Below, piece by piece: positions 32,734-44,998 of a stretch of 64,000 bases of DNA. The stretch's first letter is position 1, and every line of letters starts with the position of its first letter. Below the pieces are notes generated by a model. It did no database searches and was not told the origin of the DNA. It saw only the letters and a list, made by a program, of their open reading frames with translations. The translations under genes and the position numbers were made by a program. This DNA is from Rhea pennata (taxonomy: Eukaryota > Chordata > Aves > Rheiformes > Rheidae). Location of the stretch: contig NC_084687.1 of NCBI RefSeq assembly GCF_028389875.1, forward strand, positions 5,988,157 through 6,052,156, in the 5' to 3' direction.

Positions 32734-35700
32734 GTGAGGCCGAGCGCTGCTTTGCTTTGTTCCCCCCTCCCCCGAAAAAGATTTTTTTTTTTAAAAAAAA
32801 ATCCAAGTCTCAAGCTGCGTTTCCAGCGGCGAGGGGCACCCCGGCCTCCCCCTCCCCGCGGAGGCCGCTGGGCGGGTTTTTATGAGCGCCCCGCCGGCCG
32901 TGAGGGCGCGTGTTGCTCCTAACGGCTCCTACCGCCGCTCGGGGGCAACTACTAATTAGCCCGAAACGTTAATTAGTAATTAGCCCGAAACGATGGGGCT
33001 GCGCGGCGGCCGGAGAGGCGATGCCGGGATAAGCGCCTTCCGCGGGCGCAGCGCTCGCCTCGGCCCCGCGGGTTTTGCCCCGATTTGGGGTCTGCCACAA
33101 TAATTGGTGGCTTCACGGCAAAGACTGTGCTTGTAGTGAGCGGGAAGAAGCGATCAGGAGCACGTCTTGCAACACCGGAGTTAAAATGGAAAAACAGCTA
33201 ACTCTGTTCCTCAGAGCAACCAATTTCTGTATTTTTTTTCCCCGCAGTATTGCCCCAAAACTGCCCTGACACGGGCGTAGTGCTGCCCGCCTCGTTAAGG
33301 CTGTTCCGTGCTGCGCTTCCCAAGACCTCGCTGTCAGTTGTGTTTTCATTTCAGGTGTTTTAGCAGTCTTTGTCCCTTTCTACGCGCGCCAACCCCCTCT
33401 TTCTTTACTCCTTGCAGCAGATCTGCTAACTGTCATTCCCACATACCATTTTTTAAAGCTAACCTACTTTAAAGGATAGTCCTATCGAGTATGTAACTGC
33501 ATGCTCATTTTTTTTTTATTGTTGCTGTAAAGAAGGCTCGTTTGGGATTATCCTGCTTATGGGAAAAAAAAGAAGAGTATATGACTTAATGTTTCTTAGT
33601 TTTTGCAGTGCAAAAGTTGATAAATATCCTCTATATTAAAAGAGAAGTATTGTAAACTAAGATTTCCAAAAAAGTTTATGCTGTGCTGTAGTGTAAACAA
33701 AATATAAATGCTATAGTAAAACTCTAAGGATTATTTTTATTTACCAAATGAATGAAAACTAATGATTTTTACTTTACAAAATGTGTTAAATGATATACAC
33801 TTCTAGCGTTTTAAATTACTCTATCGGTGTATGAATTGTTGTGACTAATTGGTTTCTGTATGGGATACTTCCAGCCAGGTTTGCAGATGGATTATATGAC
33901 TCCTATATGAGGATAGATCAGATTAGGTACCAAGAGTCTACAAATGAAGAACACAGCGCCTCGGGACTTCCTTCCCTTGGAAGATCTAACGTGAGTAATT
34001 TAAAGGTCTTCTGGATCATCATATTGTGTTGAGTGGCAGTGAAAACTGTTAAGTAATCATATGTTTCACTGTACACAATAAATTAATAAAGTGGGATATT
34101 GCAGCTTTGTAATAGCTTACTAACATGATTGATTGCTTTTTGTAAGCATAAAGACAATGTGGTATTGTGTTCAGTACAGAACATGCTACATAGCATTAGA
34201 AATCCTAGTTTATTATCCTCTGCTCATATTTCAGTCAACAAAATTATTTTACAAGTTGTTGAAGTGTTCTGCTATATCACCTTGTATACTGATGAGTATA
34301 TGAATCTACACATTTTCCTTTAATTCAGGCACATCTTCATTTTCGTTTTCCTCGTGAAAACTCCAAGAGATAAGTATTTATGAACAGTAAAAGGATCATT
34401 GTGTGTTTGTATGTCTGCCAAGCATATTACAAAAGTATTTTTCTCCTCTGAAAATTTGGCATCATCTGCCACTTCACTTGCTAGCAAAATAGTTCTAGAC
34501 TGAAGGTGTCAACATGCTTCTTTATAAAAGTGTTATATTTCCTAAGCAGATGTGGAGTTATGAGATCTTCTGTAAATTCCGTAAATTGTTTCAGTTGAGC
34601 CAGTAGGAGTAGGAGTCACATTCAGCTGTACAATGATCTTACCTTTATAAGATTTTTTTAAATGTATTTTGCCTTTTCTGGCAATTCTGGCAGAACTGAA
34701 GGAGCTTGAGTTTACAAAGCCCTCTCTAAAAAGTGAAAACAAATATTTTTTCCTGAGTAAGATGCATTTGAAAAACGTAATCTTGTGGAAATTTAGTCTG
34801 TGCCAAATTCACTGAGAAAATTCAGTAGCATGGATATATGTTTTACCTTTTTGGAAATACTGAGGGAGAGTATCAGAGATTTGTTCCTTTAAATGATTAA
34901 TAACAATATGTTTGACGGTTTGGGTTTTTTTTTTTTTTGAGTTCTTAAGATACAGTGTTTTAAGTTGTAATATAACTGCAGTTGTTTACATGGAACAGAA
35001 ATCAGTAAAATGGAACTATCCAGTTAAGTATGAATATAACTATGAATATTTTGTTTCCCTGGCGTATCTTATCCTTCATCTGTGTTTCATCCATCAAACT
35101 TGTTAACTTTTTAAGATAAGATTAAAGATTATGAAGTGCCAAGTTTTGCCATGAATGCACACTAATAAAATATTAGCCTAGCTGTATCTTGCAAGCAGGA
35201 ACTGAAATAAAGCATGTAAGAAAGAAAATCTCGATATTCATTTTTAATTGGAAAATACTTGGAATGAACTGATACTTGGTTTCCTTCTTTTCAAGATCTT
35301 TGTATTGAGGTATTATGTTACATGAGAATGGAGAACTTCTGATATCTGCAGCTGTCCCTTCTTTTATTTTGGCTATATAAGAGAACATAAGTACTTCTTT
35401 GATAGTACATAGGTTTAATTAAATTTGTGAAAATAAGTGGTGTGCTTTTGAAAAACCAAATGGGTCAGAATTTCACTCCATAAAAAAAGGCCATGAAAAT
35501 CTTCAACAGGATGCCACTTGTGTTCCCTATCATTCCCTGACAGCTAACAGCAATTTTATCAAGAAAATAACCTCTGTAGACCTTGATTTGTGAAAGAAAG
35601 CTGTCGAAAGAAGGCTGATGTTACTCACAAGTCAACTCACTTTTCACGTAGCCCTTCTGAGTTCAAGTTAAGATTAATCTATATTTGTGTCATGGTCATA

Positions 35701-38700
35701 TTTTGGGAGTTTTCTAAGAACGAAAATTGTTAGTCCTCACTACTTATATATGTTGAATCAGGTTTGAGATCCAAAGTTGTATTTGCTTTATTAAGAAATA
35801 GTTCAGGGGAAATGGAATCACAGATTCCTTCTTCAAGAATTCAAAGCTACAAAGTCTTTGTCACAAACAATAGCATCAGCAGAAATAATATTAATCCTGA
35901 TAGAGAATATTTAGATACAACATTGTTTGAATCAAGTGAAAATTAAACATAGTTGCAAGGTTTTGGAACTCTATCCTGTTGCTAGAATTGATGACATTCA
36001 GACTGTTAAATCTCTTGGTAATTAAATACTCAAAAATATTTATATAAGTAGTATTAATATGATATTGTGGTGCATTTTTGCAGTTTTGGTACTTGATTCA
36101 TTCATCCAGCTACAAAAGACTACTTCATAGCAACTTTGCTAATATAAACTGCCATAGAGACGTTCTCTGTCAGGATTGTTGTCTACAAATGTGTAGTCGT
36201 GTTTGTTCAGTGGGTACAATGATAAAAAGCTGCTTCTGTTGTGCGTACAACTGAAACCCGTGTAGTGACAATATCAAGTCTTGATTTCGAAGTTGAAACT
36301 TCAAAGATGATTTATTTTGTAGAGATAGGCTTTTCTTTTTCCTTCTCCCTCTTCCCCTCCCCAACTTTATAAAACAAATATGTACCTTGTGCCATGCTTC
36401 TGTTCTCTGTTTATTTGTGAAAGTACTATTGTGTCTGTTTAATGTGAATAGACTTTTAGTTAGCTCTGAAAATACGTATGTCATTGTTATCTCAGCAGTT
36501 CAGCCAGACTTGAAGGAAAAGGTGTTTATCTTAAGTTACCAGGGTTGGGGGTGTGGTGTGTTTTTTGGTGCATGGGGTGGGTGCGTGGGTTTTTTTGTTT
36601 GTTTTTCTTTAGGAGTTTCTGGAAGGGCCTATCTCTTACAATATGCTGTTTGTATTTTTGGATTGATATGGCTCACAGTAACGGGACTTAATAAATTTCT
36701 GATGGCCTCGTCACTGTTGATCTGGGACGGAGTTATGGGAAGTGCCCATTTTCTGGGCTTGTGAGCAAGAGTGAATGTTTCAGGGCAGTACCAACAAATG
36801 GACTCTTGAAAGATGTGTAGCTGTTTCTGGCAAGAATAATCACTTCCCTTATTTACTAACTCTGCTGTGATGTTGGATAGTTTGTAACTAAAAAGGAATT
36901 TGGTTTTATTGCTGTGGACCTTCAGGTTTATTTTTTATTTTTACCCGATTCCTGTGTAGCTATTTCAGTTTTCAGAGTTTTGGTTTGGCATGTGTCTCAA
37001 ATCTTTATTTTTAGATTAAAGGCCAGAATGGAAAACAGATGTTGCTGCACTAGTTATGGCTTCTTCAGTGTTGCATAGGATAAAATAACACCTCTTGCTG
37101 TCTATCAGTGTGGAGTGTTGCTGGGTTGAAAAGGGGAATAACTGCTGCTACAAGTAAGGAACAGAATTCCAGGGAGTTCAGCATTTACCAGTCTGTGAAA
37201 ATGACAAGGTTGAAAAATTTCATAATGCTTTTCTTGTTTTTATATTTTATTCTTGATACATTAGTTTCAGTTATAAATATTATAATATATGGCAGTAAGA
37301 GCCAGTTGTTACATGCTACTTTCAAAAAGTTTGAGTAAAACAAATATTTTTGATTACTCAGTTTCCAAGTCTATTGTCAAATACAATAATGCAGCAATCA
37401 AGATTCCAAAGGGAGTTGTGGATACAATGCGTCAGATCGTGCGGTTTTGGTAGCGTGTGTTTTTTGTGTGTGTTTTAATCTTGCCCTGGTTTGTCATCCT
37501 TCTACTTCTTGTTCAGCCTGACTACTCCAGCTTTATGTCACTTGCTGTCATTTGCTTGTCTTCCTTTGGCACTGTTGTCTTTGCAATATTCCTGACACTT
37601 CTCCACCAATCCATGTTATGTTGCATGTTTCAGACAGGTGCAAACTGCATCTGTTGTTGGTTGTGTTTTCTGCACCCACACTTAAAGCTAAACATAGCTG
37701 TTCCCCCAGCTGTTTTCTGACTGCGTGCATACCACTTGAGATAGGTATTATGTCCTTGCTTGGGTGACTGTCTAGGGTTTACCCTTTATGGACTCAAAAA
37801 TACACTACGTTTATGGATGTTCTTGTTTAAGTAAGTTGCATTCTCTTTGGGTACCTTTTTATAACTCTGCTTGTAATTTGCATTAACTTGAGAGTAACTT
37901 GAGAGGGAATGCACCCAGCATTTTGTATTCATTCCTAACAGAAATGCAAAATATGCTGATACTACAATTTTTGTTTTACATGGTATTGATTACTATTTTT
38001 AGTTCCTACTGTAAAAGATAATATAAAGCTTATTTGTTGTTTTCCCATCTGTAGGTTTCTAGCCACAAGCTTGCAATGAAGGATCACCCTCTGACTGGAA
38101 GTCAGGTTAAAGTTGAGCAATTATTTGAGGACTCTGGCAACAGAAGGAGTAGCACTCTTCATTCTGCAGGAATAAATAGTTCAGAAAGATCTCTTCCTTC
38201 CCTGACGAAAGATAGAAGTATAGACAGCTTGAGCACTTCTAAATGTGCTAGTAGTTCCTTAAAAGCACACAAAGTTGTTTCCCAAGCTCCAGAACAAGCT
38301 GTCAAACAGTACAGACATCAGTTGTCAGCTTATGAGCAGCAAGAAATATTTAATTTTTCTGAAATTTACTTTGTGGGTCCAGCTGCAAAAAAGAGGCAAG
38401 GAGTAATAGGTGGCCCCAACAATGGAGGTTATGATGATGATCAAGGTAGCTATATTCATGTGCCCCATGACCATCTCGCTTACCGGTACGAAGTACTCAA
38501 AATCATTGGAAAGGGCAGTTTTGGACAAGTTGCTAAAGTCTATGATCATAAACTCCACCAACACTTAGCCTTAAAAATGGTTCGCAATGAAAAGAGATTT
38601 CATCGCCAAGCAGCAGAAGAAATCCGGATTTTGGAGCATCTTAAGAAGCAGGATAAAACTGGCAGTATGAATGTTATTCACATGCTGGAAAGCTTCACTT

Positions 38701-39626
38701 TTCGCAACCACATCTGTATGACCTTTGAACTCCTGAGTATGAACCTGTATGAGCTGATTAAAAGAAATAAGTTTCAGGGATTCAGTATCCAACTGGTACG
38801 CAAGTTTGCCCACTCTATACTGCAATGTTTGGATGCTCTATATAGAAACAAAATCATACACTGTGACTTGAAGCCAGAAAACATCCTCCTAAAGCAGCAA
38901 GGGAGGAGTGGAATCAAGGTCATAGATTTTGGGTCCAGCTGTTTTGAGCACCAAAGAGTCTACACATATATTCAGTCTCGGTTTTATAGGGCACCAGAGG
39001 TAATTCTGGGAAGTCGCTATGGAATGCCCATAGATATGTGGAGTTTTGGCTGTATTCTAGTGGAGCTATTGACTGGATACCCTCTCTTTCCTGGAGAGGA
39101 TGAGGGAGACCAGTTGGCTTGTATGATGGAACTTCTTGGAATGCCACCTCAAAAGCTTTTGGATCAGTCCAAGCGAGCCAAGAACTTCATCAACTCCAAG
39201 GGTCATCCTCGCTATTGCTCTGTAACTACACATGCAGATGGAAGAGTGACCCTGAATGGGAGTCGATCACGCAGGGGTAAACTCCGAGGCGCTCCGGGGA
39301 ACAAAGACTGGGTGACGGCGTTAAAAGGCTGTGATGATCCCTTGTTCATAGAGTTCTTAAAAGAATGTCTCAACTGGGATCCTTCCGCACGCATGACTCC
39401 AAGTCAAGCTTTAAGGCACCCTTGGATCTGTAAACGAGCATCCAAACCACCCAGCACTGATAAAACCTCCAGTAAACGGATATCTAACTACACAAGTTCT
39501 TTCCAAGGAATAGGTTCCAAATTGCCTCCAGTAGTTGGAGTAGCAAACAAGCTGAGGGCTAATCTAACGTCTGACTCCAATGGCAGTATATCTCTATGTA
39601 CTGTGCTACCAAAACTGGTTAGTTAA
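32654..39626 (+). CDS. DYRK3: DYRK3 kinase, complete, 3 coding exons
   Basis: Dual-specificity tyrosine-phosphorylation-regulated kinase 3 autophosphorylates on an activation-loop tyrosine and then phosphorylates Ser/Thr. It dissolves stress granules and other condensates and affects mTORC1 signalling. Exons 32654-32733, 33879-33990 and 38055-39626 give 587 aa (human 588). Visible features: DH-box ([20 protein letters not shown]); glycine loop GKGSFGQV at 216-223; catalytic Lys238; HCDLKPEN with Asp335; DFG Asp355; activation loop YTY 367-369 followed by [11 protein letters not shown]-terminus [11 protein letters not shown]. Lys238 and Tyr369 fall at the same positions as in human. The start is chosen because MGRAARR ... 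APQRR plus FADGLYDS aligns with human MGGTARG ... PQQRR plus LGDGVYDT and has G at -3 and +4. Several kinase-domain residues resemble DYRK2, but the C-terminus and synteny indicate DYRK3. Confidence 0.94.
32734..33878 (+). other. DYRK3 intron 1
   Basis: 1.15 kb. The 5' part is CpG island and contains a 16-bp motif repeated at a 24-bp interval (32953-32992). The rest is AT-rich with nothing recognised. Confidence 0.75.
32953..32992 (+). repeat. Two direct copies of taattagcccgaaacg
   Basis: Exact 16-bp copies at 32953-32968 and 32977-32992, at the downstream edge of the EIF2D/DYRK3 CpG island. Confidence 0.9.
33879..33990 (+). CDS. DYRK3: DYRK3 coding exon 2
   Basis: 112 nt encoding [20 protein letters not shown] ... 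SLGRSN, with donor gtgagt. The acceptor region is ttccagccag followed by G; two AGs 4 nt apart (exon starts 33875 or 33879) are possible. Confidence 0.88.
33991..38054 (+). other. DYRK3 intron 2
   Basis: 4.06 kb of AT-rich intron with T-rich runs near 34925 and 36580. No repeat family, RNA gene or extra exon was recognised. Confidence 0.75.
38055..39626 (+). CDS. DYRK3: DYRK3 coding exon 3, whole kinase domain
   Basis: A 1572-nt exon with acceptor catctgtag. It encodes [20 protein letters not shown] onward, the DH-box and the complete catalytic domain, to TAA. An internal in-frame ATG at 38076 opens [19 protein letters not shown], similar to the start of the short DYRK2 isoform. Confidence 0.97.
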   Translation, partial: VSSHKLAMKDHPLTGSQVKVEQLFEDSGNRRSSTLHSAGINSSERSLPSLTKDRSIDSLSTSKCASSSLKAHKVVSQAPEQAVKQYRHQLSAYEQQEIFNFSEIYFVGPAAKKRQGVIGGPNNGGYDDDQGSYIHVPHDHLAYRYEVLKIIGKGSFGQVAKVYDHKLHQHLALKMVRNEKRFHRQAAEEIRILEHLKKQDKTGSMNVIHMLESFTFRNHICMTFELLSMNLYELIKRNKFQGFSIQLVRKFAHSILQCLDALYRNKIIHCDLKPENILLKQQGRSGIKVIDFGSSCFEHQRVYTYIQSRFYRAPEVILGSRYGMPIDMWSFGCILVELLTGYPLFPGEDEGDQLACMMELLGMPPQKLLDQSKRAKNFINSKGHPRYCSVTTHADGRVTLNGSRSRRGKLRGAPGNKDWVTALKGCDDPLFIEFLKECLNWDPSARMTPSQALRHPWICKRASKPPSTDKTSSKRISNYTSSFQGIGSKLPPVVGVANKLRANLTSDSNGSISLCTVLPKLVS

Positions 39627-42600
39627 TAGAGAATTATGTATTTCCAGAATACATACCTTGTGTTTTAATTGTTTGTTAATAACATGTAAGGAAGATAAAT
39701 GCAGAGGTTTTTAATGGGTTTACTTTTTATTAAAAGCTAAATCTTGAATATAAGAAGTTCAGTCAAAATATAAACATTTAAAGGGCTAACTTTTATCAAT
39801 TTTTTCAGTTGCAATGTGATGCATATTACATTACTTGATAGGCTAGCACATCTGTTATATTGAGCAAGATGACACTTTAACAGAAGTGCTATTTAATAAT
39901 GCTGTTTTAGAAATCAAACTATTTCTTATCAAGACAATTCAACAGATTCTTTGGCACAAGATGGCAAGGCAAATTGTTTTTAAAATATGTTGTTTAAGTT
40001 AATCCCCATGTGAACTCTTTTTATTTTGGGGAGATTTCTTACATCTATCGGCAAAAGCACAAATGTGTTAATGTAATGCATTAGGAAGTTGCTTGCAAAC
40101 AGCTAACTTTTCTGAAGACTTTGATTTTTCTGCACTGTTTTTCCTTTATCCATTCTGCCTGAAACTTTAAAAGAATACCATAGGATATAGGCAGCAGAGG
40201 TACTTGGTGTCAAAATGTCATAATCTGATTTTTCAAAGGAGCCTAGAATTGTCACAGAACACGAAATATAGCTGAATAAAACTACTAACTTCTGTATGCT
40301 TGCTATTTCCCTTACAAATCTATGAGAAACCAGCAAGGGAATTCAAGATCAGAACTGGCCCATCCCATCACAAGTTCTGGCCAGTTTGTTCAGGGCTAAT
40401 GAATTAATTGCATATTTATTTGGAGCTTGAATTTAAGTATTCAGTTTTGCTAGTTGTGGGGTTTTGTGTCATTTCCTAACAAAAATATTGAACTTCTAGA
40501 ACTGTTGATTCTAGAGGCCACTTTATACCTATTTGAGATTCTGGTCTGTTTTTCTCTTGTTTTCTTTTTTCTTTTTTTGCATTTGTGTAGAGTGAATGCC
40601 ATTGAAATACATGGAGCTTTTTTATTAAAAAAAAAAAAAAAAGAAACAAATGTGCCATCCCTGTCAGAGAAGTAAAATTTAAAAGGCCAGCACTGTAACT
40701 AGAAAGCATGTGTGGGACAGGCCTAGTAATTGGAAGCATGCTCTGCAATATAAGCATTACCCATGAAATACCAGGAAAGACTGATAAAGTACAGACAGAC
40801 TGGTGGATCCAAATCAAAATATGTTGTGGGAAGAATTGGCTTATTTCTAATCATATTGCTTCAGGCTTTTGAAAGGGAAATGCCTACGTTTTTGCATGCT
40901 TGAAGTATATAAGCTTGTGTTTCCTTTCCTTTATCTTCCAAGAACATAAAATGGTAGTGTGACCTGTAATGACAACAGAACAGCTCTCAAGTTGTTACTC
41001 CTTGGAGCCACGTGGCTTAAGTCCATTTACAAAAACATCTGATCTGTTGCCAGGTGCTTGAAAACAATTTTAAATACAGTTTAGAGCTTTTAAGAACAGA
41101 GGGTTTTATATTTAATGAGTTTCTCTGTAGCAGACTTTTAATGTTAAAACAAGGAAACTTTCCGTATACAATCAAATGAATTATCTGTGTGATCTTTAAG
41201 ATAAGTTGACCAAATGTTCAATATAAGGCTTTTGTTCTGTGAAGATGGGGCTGCATTTTCTCCCCTGCTCTATTTAATTACAGTACTGATGAAATGTGGG
41301 ATGGAGGGCTGCATAAAAAGAAAAAAGTCAAAAAGGCAGAGTCTAAGCTCCAAACTTTCCAAGACTCTTTTAAACTGAGATTCTTACATTTTTAAATTCT
41401 CTGAGTTCTTTTGTTTTACAAGTGTCAATTCAGTAAGCTTAGGATTCATATTAAAATAAAAGTCTAGCTTTTATCCATGCAGCTACAGGTCAGACAAATG
41501 TGTATGGTATGTTCCTGGTTTACTTCTTAATGCATGACCAATGCTTTTATTATTTGGCTCAACTAAATTAAATTTTATTTCACTGGAGAATCAGGGAAGC
41601 TAATTTTATGGAAGTGCTAGAAGATACCATGAATTTCACAAATTCTCTAATATATGTGGTGCATTTTCAGAAACAAGAAACATTCTACTCCCTCCTCTGC
41701 CCTTCATTGTGTTTATATTTTATGAACTATACATGGAGAGTAAGAAAGGAAAGACCTTTGAGGAGCAATGGCGTGGTAAGAAAGATGCGTAGAAAAAGAG
41801 CATGTTGTATGTTGAGGCTGTAAAGTGATGGTGGTGCCTAGAGCCTGTAAGTAGATGGAGCCTTCGTGTGCTAGGAGCTGTGCAAGCAAAAGACAAAACA
41901 GCCTGTCCCTGGGAAGAACGAATACTGTCCTGTTTCAAAAATATTTTTTCACCTATCAAAAGCCTATCTTGAAATGATTGTTCTACTATGACCTGGGCAC
42001 TGATTACTATGAGGTAACTTCTAATGTAACAGCTTTTTGTATACCTGCAATGTTGTTATTTAAGACTCATGCTGTGAAACTACAAATAGGGTAATTAGCA
42101 GGCAAGAACACTACTTCTTACCTAGAAAATGTGTTCACCTTGACCTGATTGAACAAGGTGCCCTTTGAGTTATATATGTTTAAGATCATTCTTACTTGAG
42201 ACTACTCCTATTGTTTAAAATCAAACACTTAGTTAACTGTCTTGCTGAATTGAGGCTCTTGTCTATATAATCATATTAAATGAGAAGGAAAAGGAAGTAG
42301 CCTCAAAGGATTTCAACTATGTGGGAAAGGATGTCTTCAAAACCCAGAGAATACAGTTGAGAATATTTCATCATTGCTTCTATTTGTTAAGCTCCATTTT
42401 TCTTTATAAAATCTTTGTTTTTCAAGGAACTGTATTACCCAGTACTCCCAAACCAAGAAAACTATTTAAAGTAGATAATAAGTCTCATGTCTGGGAGAAA
42501 GCTTAGGAATCCTGCCTGTAAACACTTTGCATGTTGAGTCCCCTGGGGCGTAGTATAGGAGCTGCACACAGCCACGCTTTCAGGATTGGAAGGCAGACTG

Positions 42601-44972
42601 CCCAGCTGAACGGTGTCATTTATAGATGGCAGCCACACTGGCGCGGGCTGTCTTGGCTAAGATGCAGCAGAATCTCACAAATTCACACTTTGGGTTTTGG
42701 AAAGGTAAATGCTAATGAGGTCTGAAATTGTCAAAGGTTCATCAGTTTTACTATTTGTGATCCTGGTTAGAATGTTAAAAGCAATATAAAACTAAATTTG
42801 TCCAAATAGACTAACAATAGCTTTTCTTTTTGTGGTAACTCTCTTTGTTTTGCAGATTTGTTAGTCTGCCAGCATTAGTGAGGTTCTACTGTAACTTAAA
42901 GCATATTCTCCTTGAAAGGTAGCACAAAACAAATGCAAATGACTTGAGTTTACAGTAAAGCAGAATGTCACATTTCTAAGACTTAATAAAGTCACCTGAA
43001 CTTTTAGAAAAATGTTTCTTACATTTCTTCTGTTTTACTACACATTGTAAGTCTCTGTATTGTAAATAACATGCTCTGTTTTATTATCTGGGGTTTTAGC
43101 TGTTTGTTTCAACAATATTTCATACATCAATAAATGACAAGGCATGAGCATCAAATATGAATGATAAACATTGCTTTTACACTGGGATCCAAATACTATC
43201 TTGACAGTTCAAGTTTCAGCTCGAGAAAGTTGGTGATTTGTTTTTGTTTGTTTGCTTGTTTTTAAGTTCAGTGGGACAGTGGAGTATTCTTGCACTATGC
43301 AGCGTGGTATTTCAGACAGACATCAAAACAGACCACACTTGGTTCTTTCCAGGCTTGATCTTACTTAACAGCAACTGTTGAATATGAAACTTCTATTTTA
43401 AAATAGTGATCTCATTATACGTGTCTTCGACATAAAGCAGATACTCCACTAGAATTTTTATTCTTACAAAATTTGAATAAGAATTCTAGTCTTATGACAA
43501 TGGAAGAATTCAGAACAAAGTAATTGGAAAGTTTTGAGGCAATTTCTATGAAAGAATGGGTGTGCTACTGAATCTGAAGTTGTTTACAATAATTTTGACC
43601 TGTTAATACTTGGATGCATTTGAAAACTTTTTAAGTTTAAGAGAAAACTTCCTAAGTTTTCAGATTTTTAAGAATCTTTAAAATAATTATTTATCATGAG
43701 AGGGTCTTTGCAATGGTGATCCTCTTTAAAACTACCTCTGAAATAAATCTAGAGTCCTTTTTAAAGGGATATTCACTGCAAACTATGGTTCTTTTTTTCT
43801 TGACACTAATAGCTGTTTTGGCTGTGAAACATATACATGATGATCTCAGCAATGTCTTACTAATCCTAGCCATACAAGCAAAAGGCTGATTCGGCACCCA
43901 GAGATCCCTGCTGAAATGATTGATACAAATCCCCTGCCTGCCAAAGTTTAATACTGTTGTGGAAGTGAGGAGACAAAATAATATGGAAAGATATGCAGTA
44001 CTTCTATGCAATACCCAACCGAGATTTAAAAACAAACTGCACCAGAAGACTTTCTTAATGAAAAAGCTATGTTTTTTTCATGTGTTGAGCACTAGAAATT
44101 GTGGGTACCTGGCACTTTTGAAAATTGAACATCAAATTTTTATACTTGATGTATGCCAGTGTTACCACTTTTTCTTTTTTCTTTTTAATATTTCCTTCTT
44201 TTTGATAAGAGTTTGAGGAAATCATACTTCATACTTCCAGTGAAATATTTCGTGAGTGTTTTAAAACTCCACTTTTTAAATTCCCACTGACATGTAAAAT
44301 CCTTGAGTCCTCAGAGCAGTCTTGGATAGGTGAACATTGTCCTCGGTATGCTTGAAAAGGTGTGGTGATTTTAATCCCATTACAGTTCTTACAGACTAGC
44401 TAACTAGATCAGTAAGTCTGTGTTGCTTAAAATAAACAAACAATAGAAATGTGCCTTATTATTTTACCAGCCTGCATCTGTCTCAGTGCAATCAAATTAC
44501 TCTTCAGGGTTTCTTACACATTGCCAGACATTCATTCTAAATGTCCATATGTCTAACGAATTTGCAGGTTAGCCTTTTTATTATAAATATTGTGATGAGG
44601 TGTAATATGATGGTGAATGTCGAAAACATTTAAGGTGCATGTGAATTTAACTTTATCTGTGAAGGAACACTTTTGAAATAAGTCAGTTTTAAACTATGTA
44701 ACTAAGTGTAATGAACAGATTTTTCCTAAAGTTGTACTTCAGTTCATTATTGAAAGAAAATAAATGCATCATTTTCTTTAGCAACACACTGTGTAAATTC
44801 CTAAAAGAAGTACTTGAAAAGTGTTAATTATTTCCAGATGGTATAACTTACCTTACATTGCCAGATATTGCATTCTGTGGTGTCTAATGAGAGAGCAATA
44901 CAAAATTTTCAGACTTTGCATCAGATGCTTACAATGCTGTATTTAATAGTAAACCAAATTTGCTTTAATAAA
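39627..44972 (+). other. DYRK3 3'UTR and downstream DNA
   Basis: AT-rich, with no coding sequence. Candidate poly(A) signals are ATTAAA 39729 and AATAAA at 40275, 41455, 42985, 43129, 44431, 44759 and 44967. I cannot tell which is used. The DYRK3 transcript ends somewhere in this interval, most simply at one of the earlier sites. Confidence 0.5.
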
Positions 44973-44998
44973 CCAAAAAAAAAAAAAAAAAAAAAAAA
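44967..44998 (+). other. AATAAA directly followed by 24 genomic A
   Basis: AATAAA (44967-44972), then CC, then 24 A (44975-44998). It could be the 3' end of a retroposed transcript, or chance A-rich DNA after a DYRK3 poly(A) signal. Confidence 0.5.

Larger units (their letters stand above)
31575..33070. promoter_or_regulatory. Bidirectional CpG-island promoter EIF2D/DYRK3
   Basis: The divergent start codons are 723 bp apart (31930 minus, 32654 plus) inside one CpG-dense island. It contains a palindromic NRF1-type site (TGCGCATGCGC, 32451-32461) and three tandem GC boxes of the form gagccccgcccc at about 32402-32445. No TATA box is apparent. This is a typical housekeeping divergent promoter; transcription start sites cannot be fixed from sequence alone. 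Confidence 0.8.
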
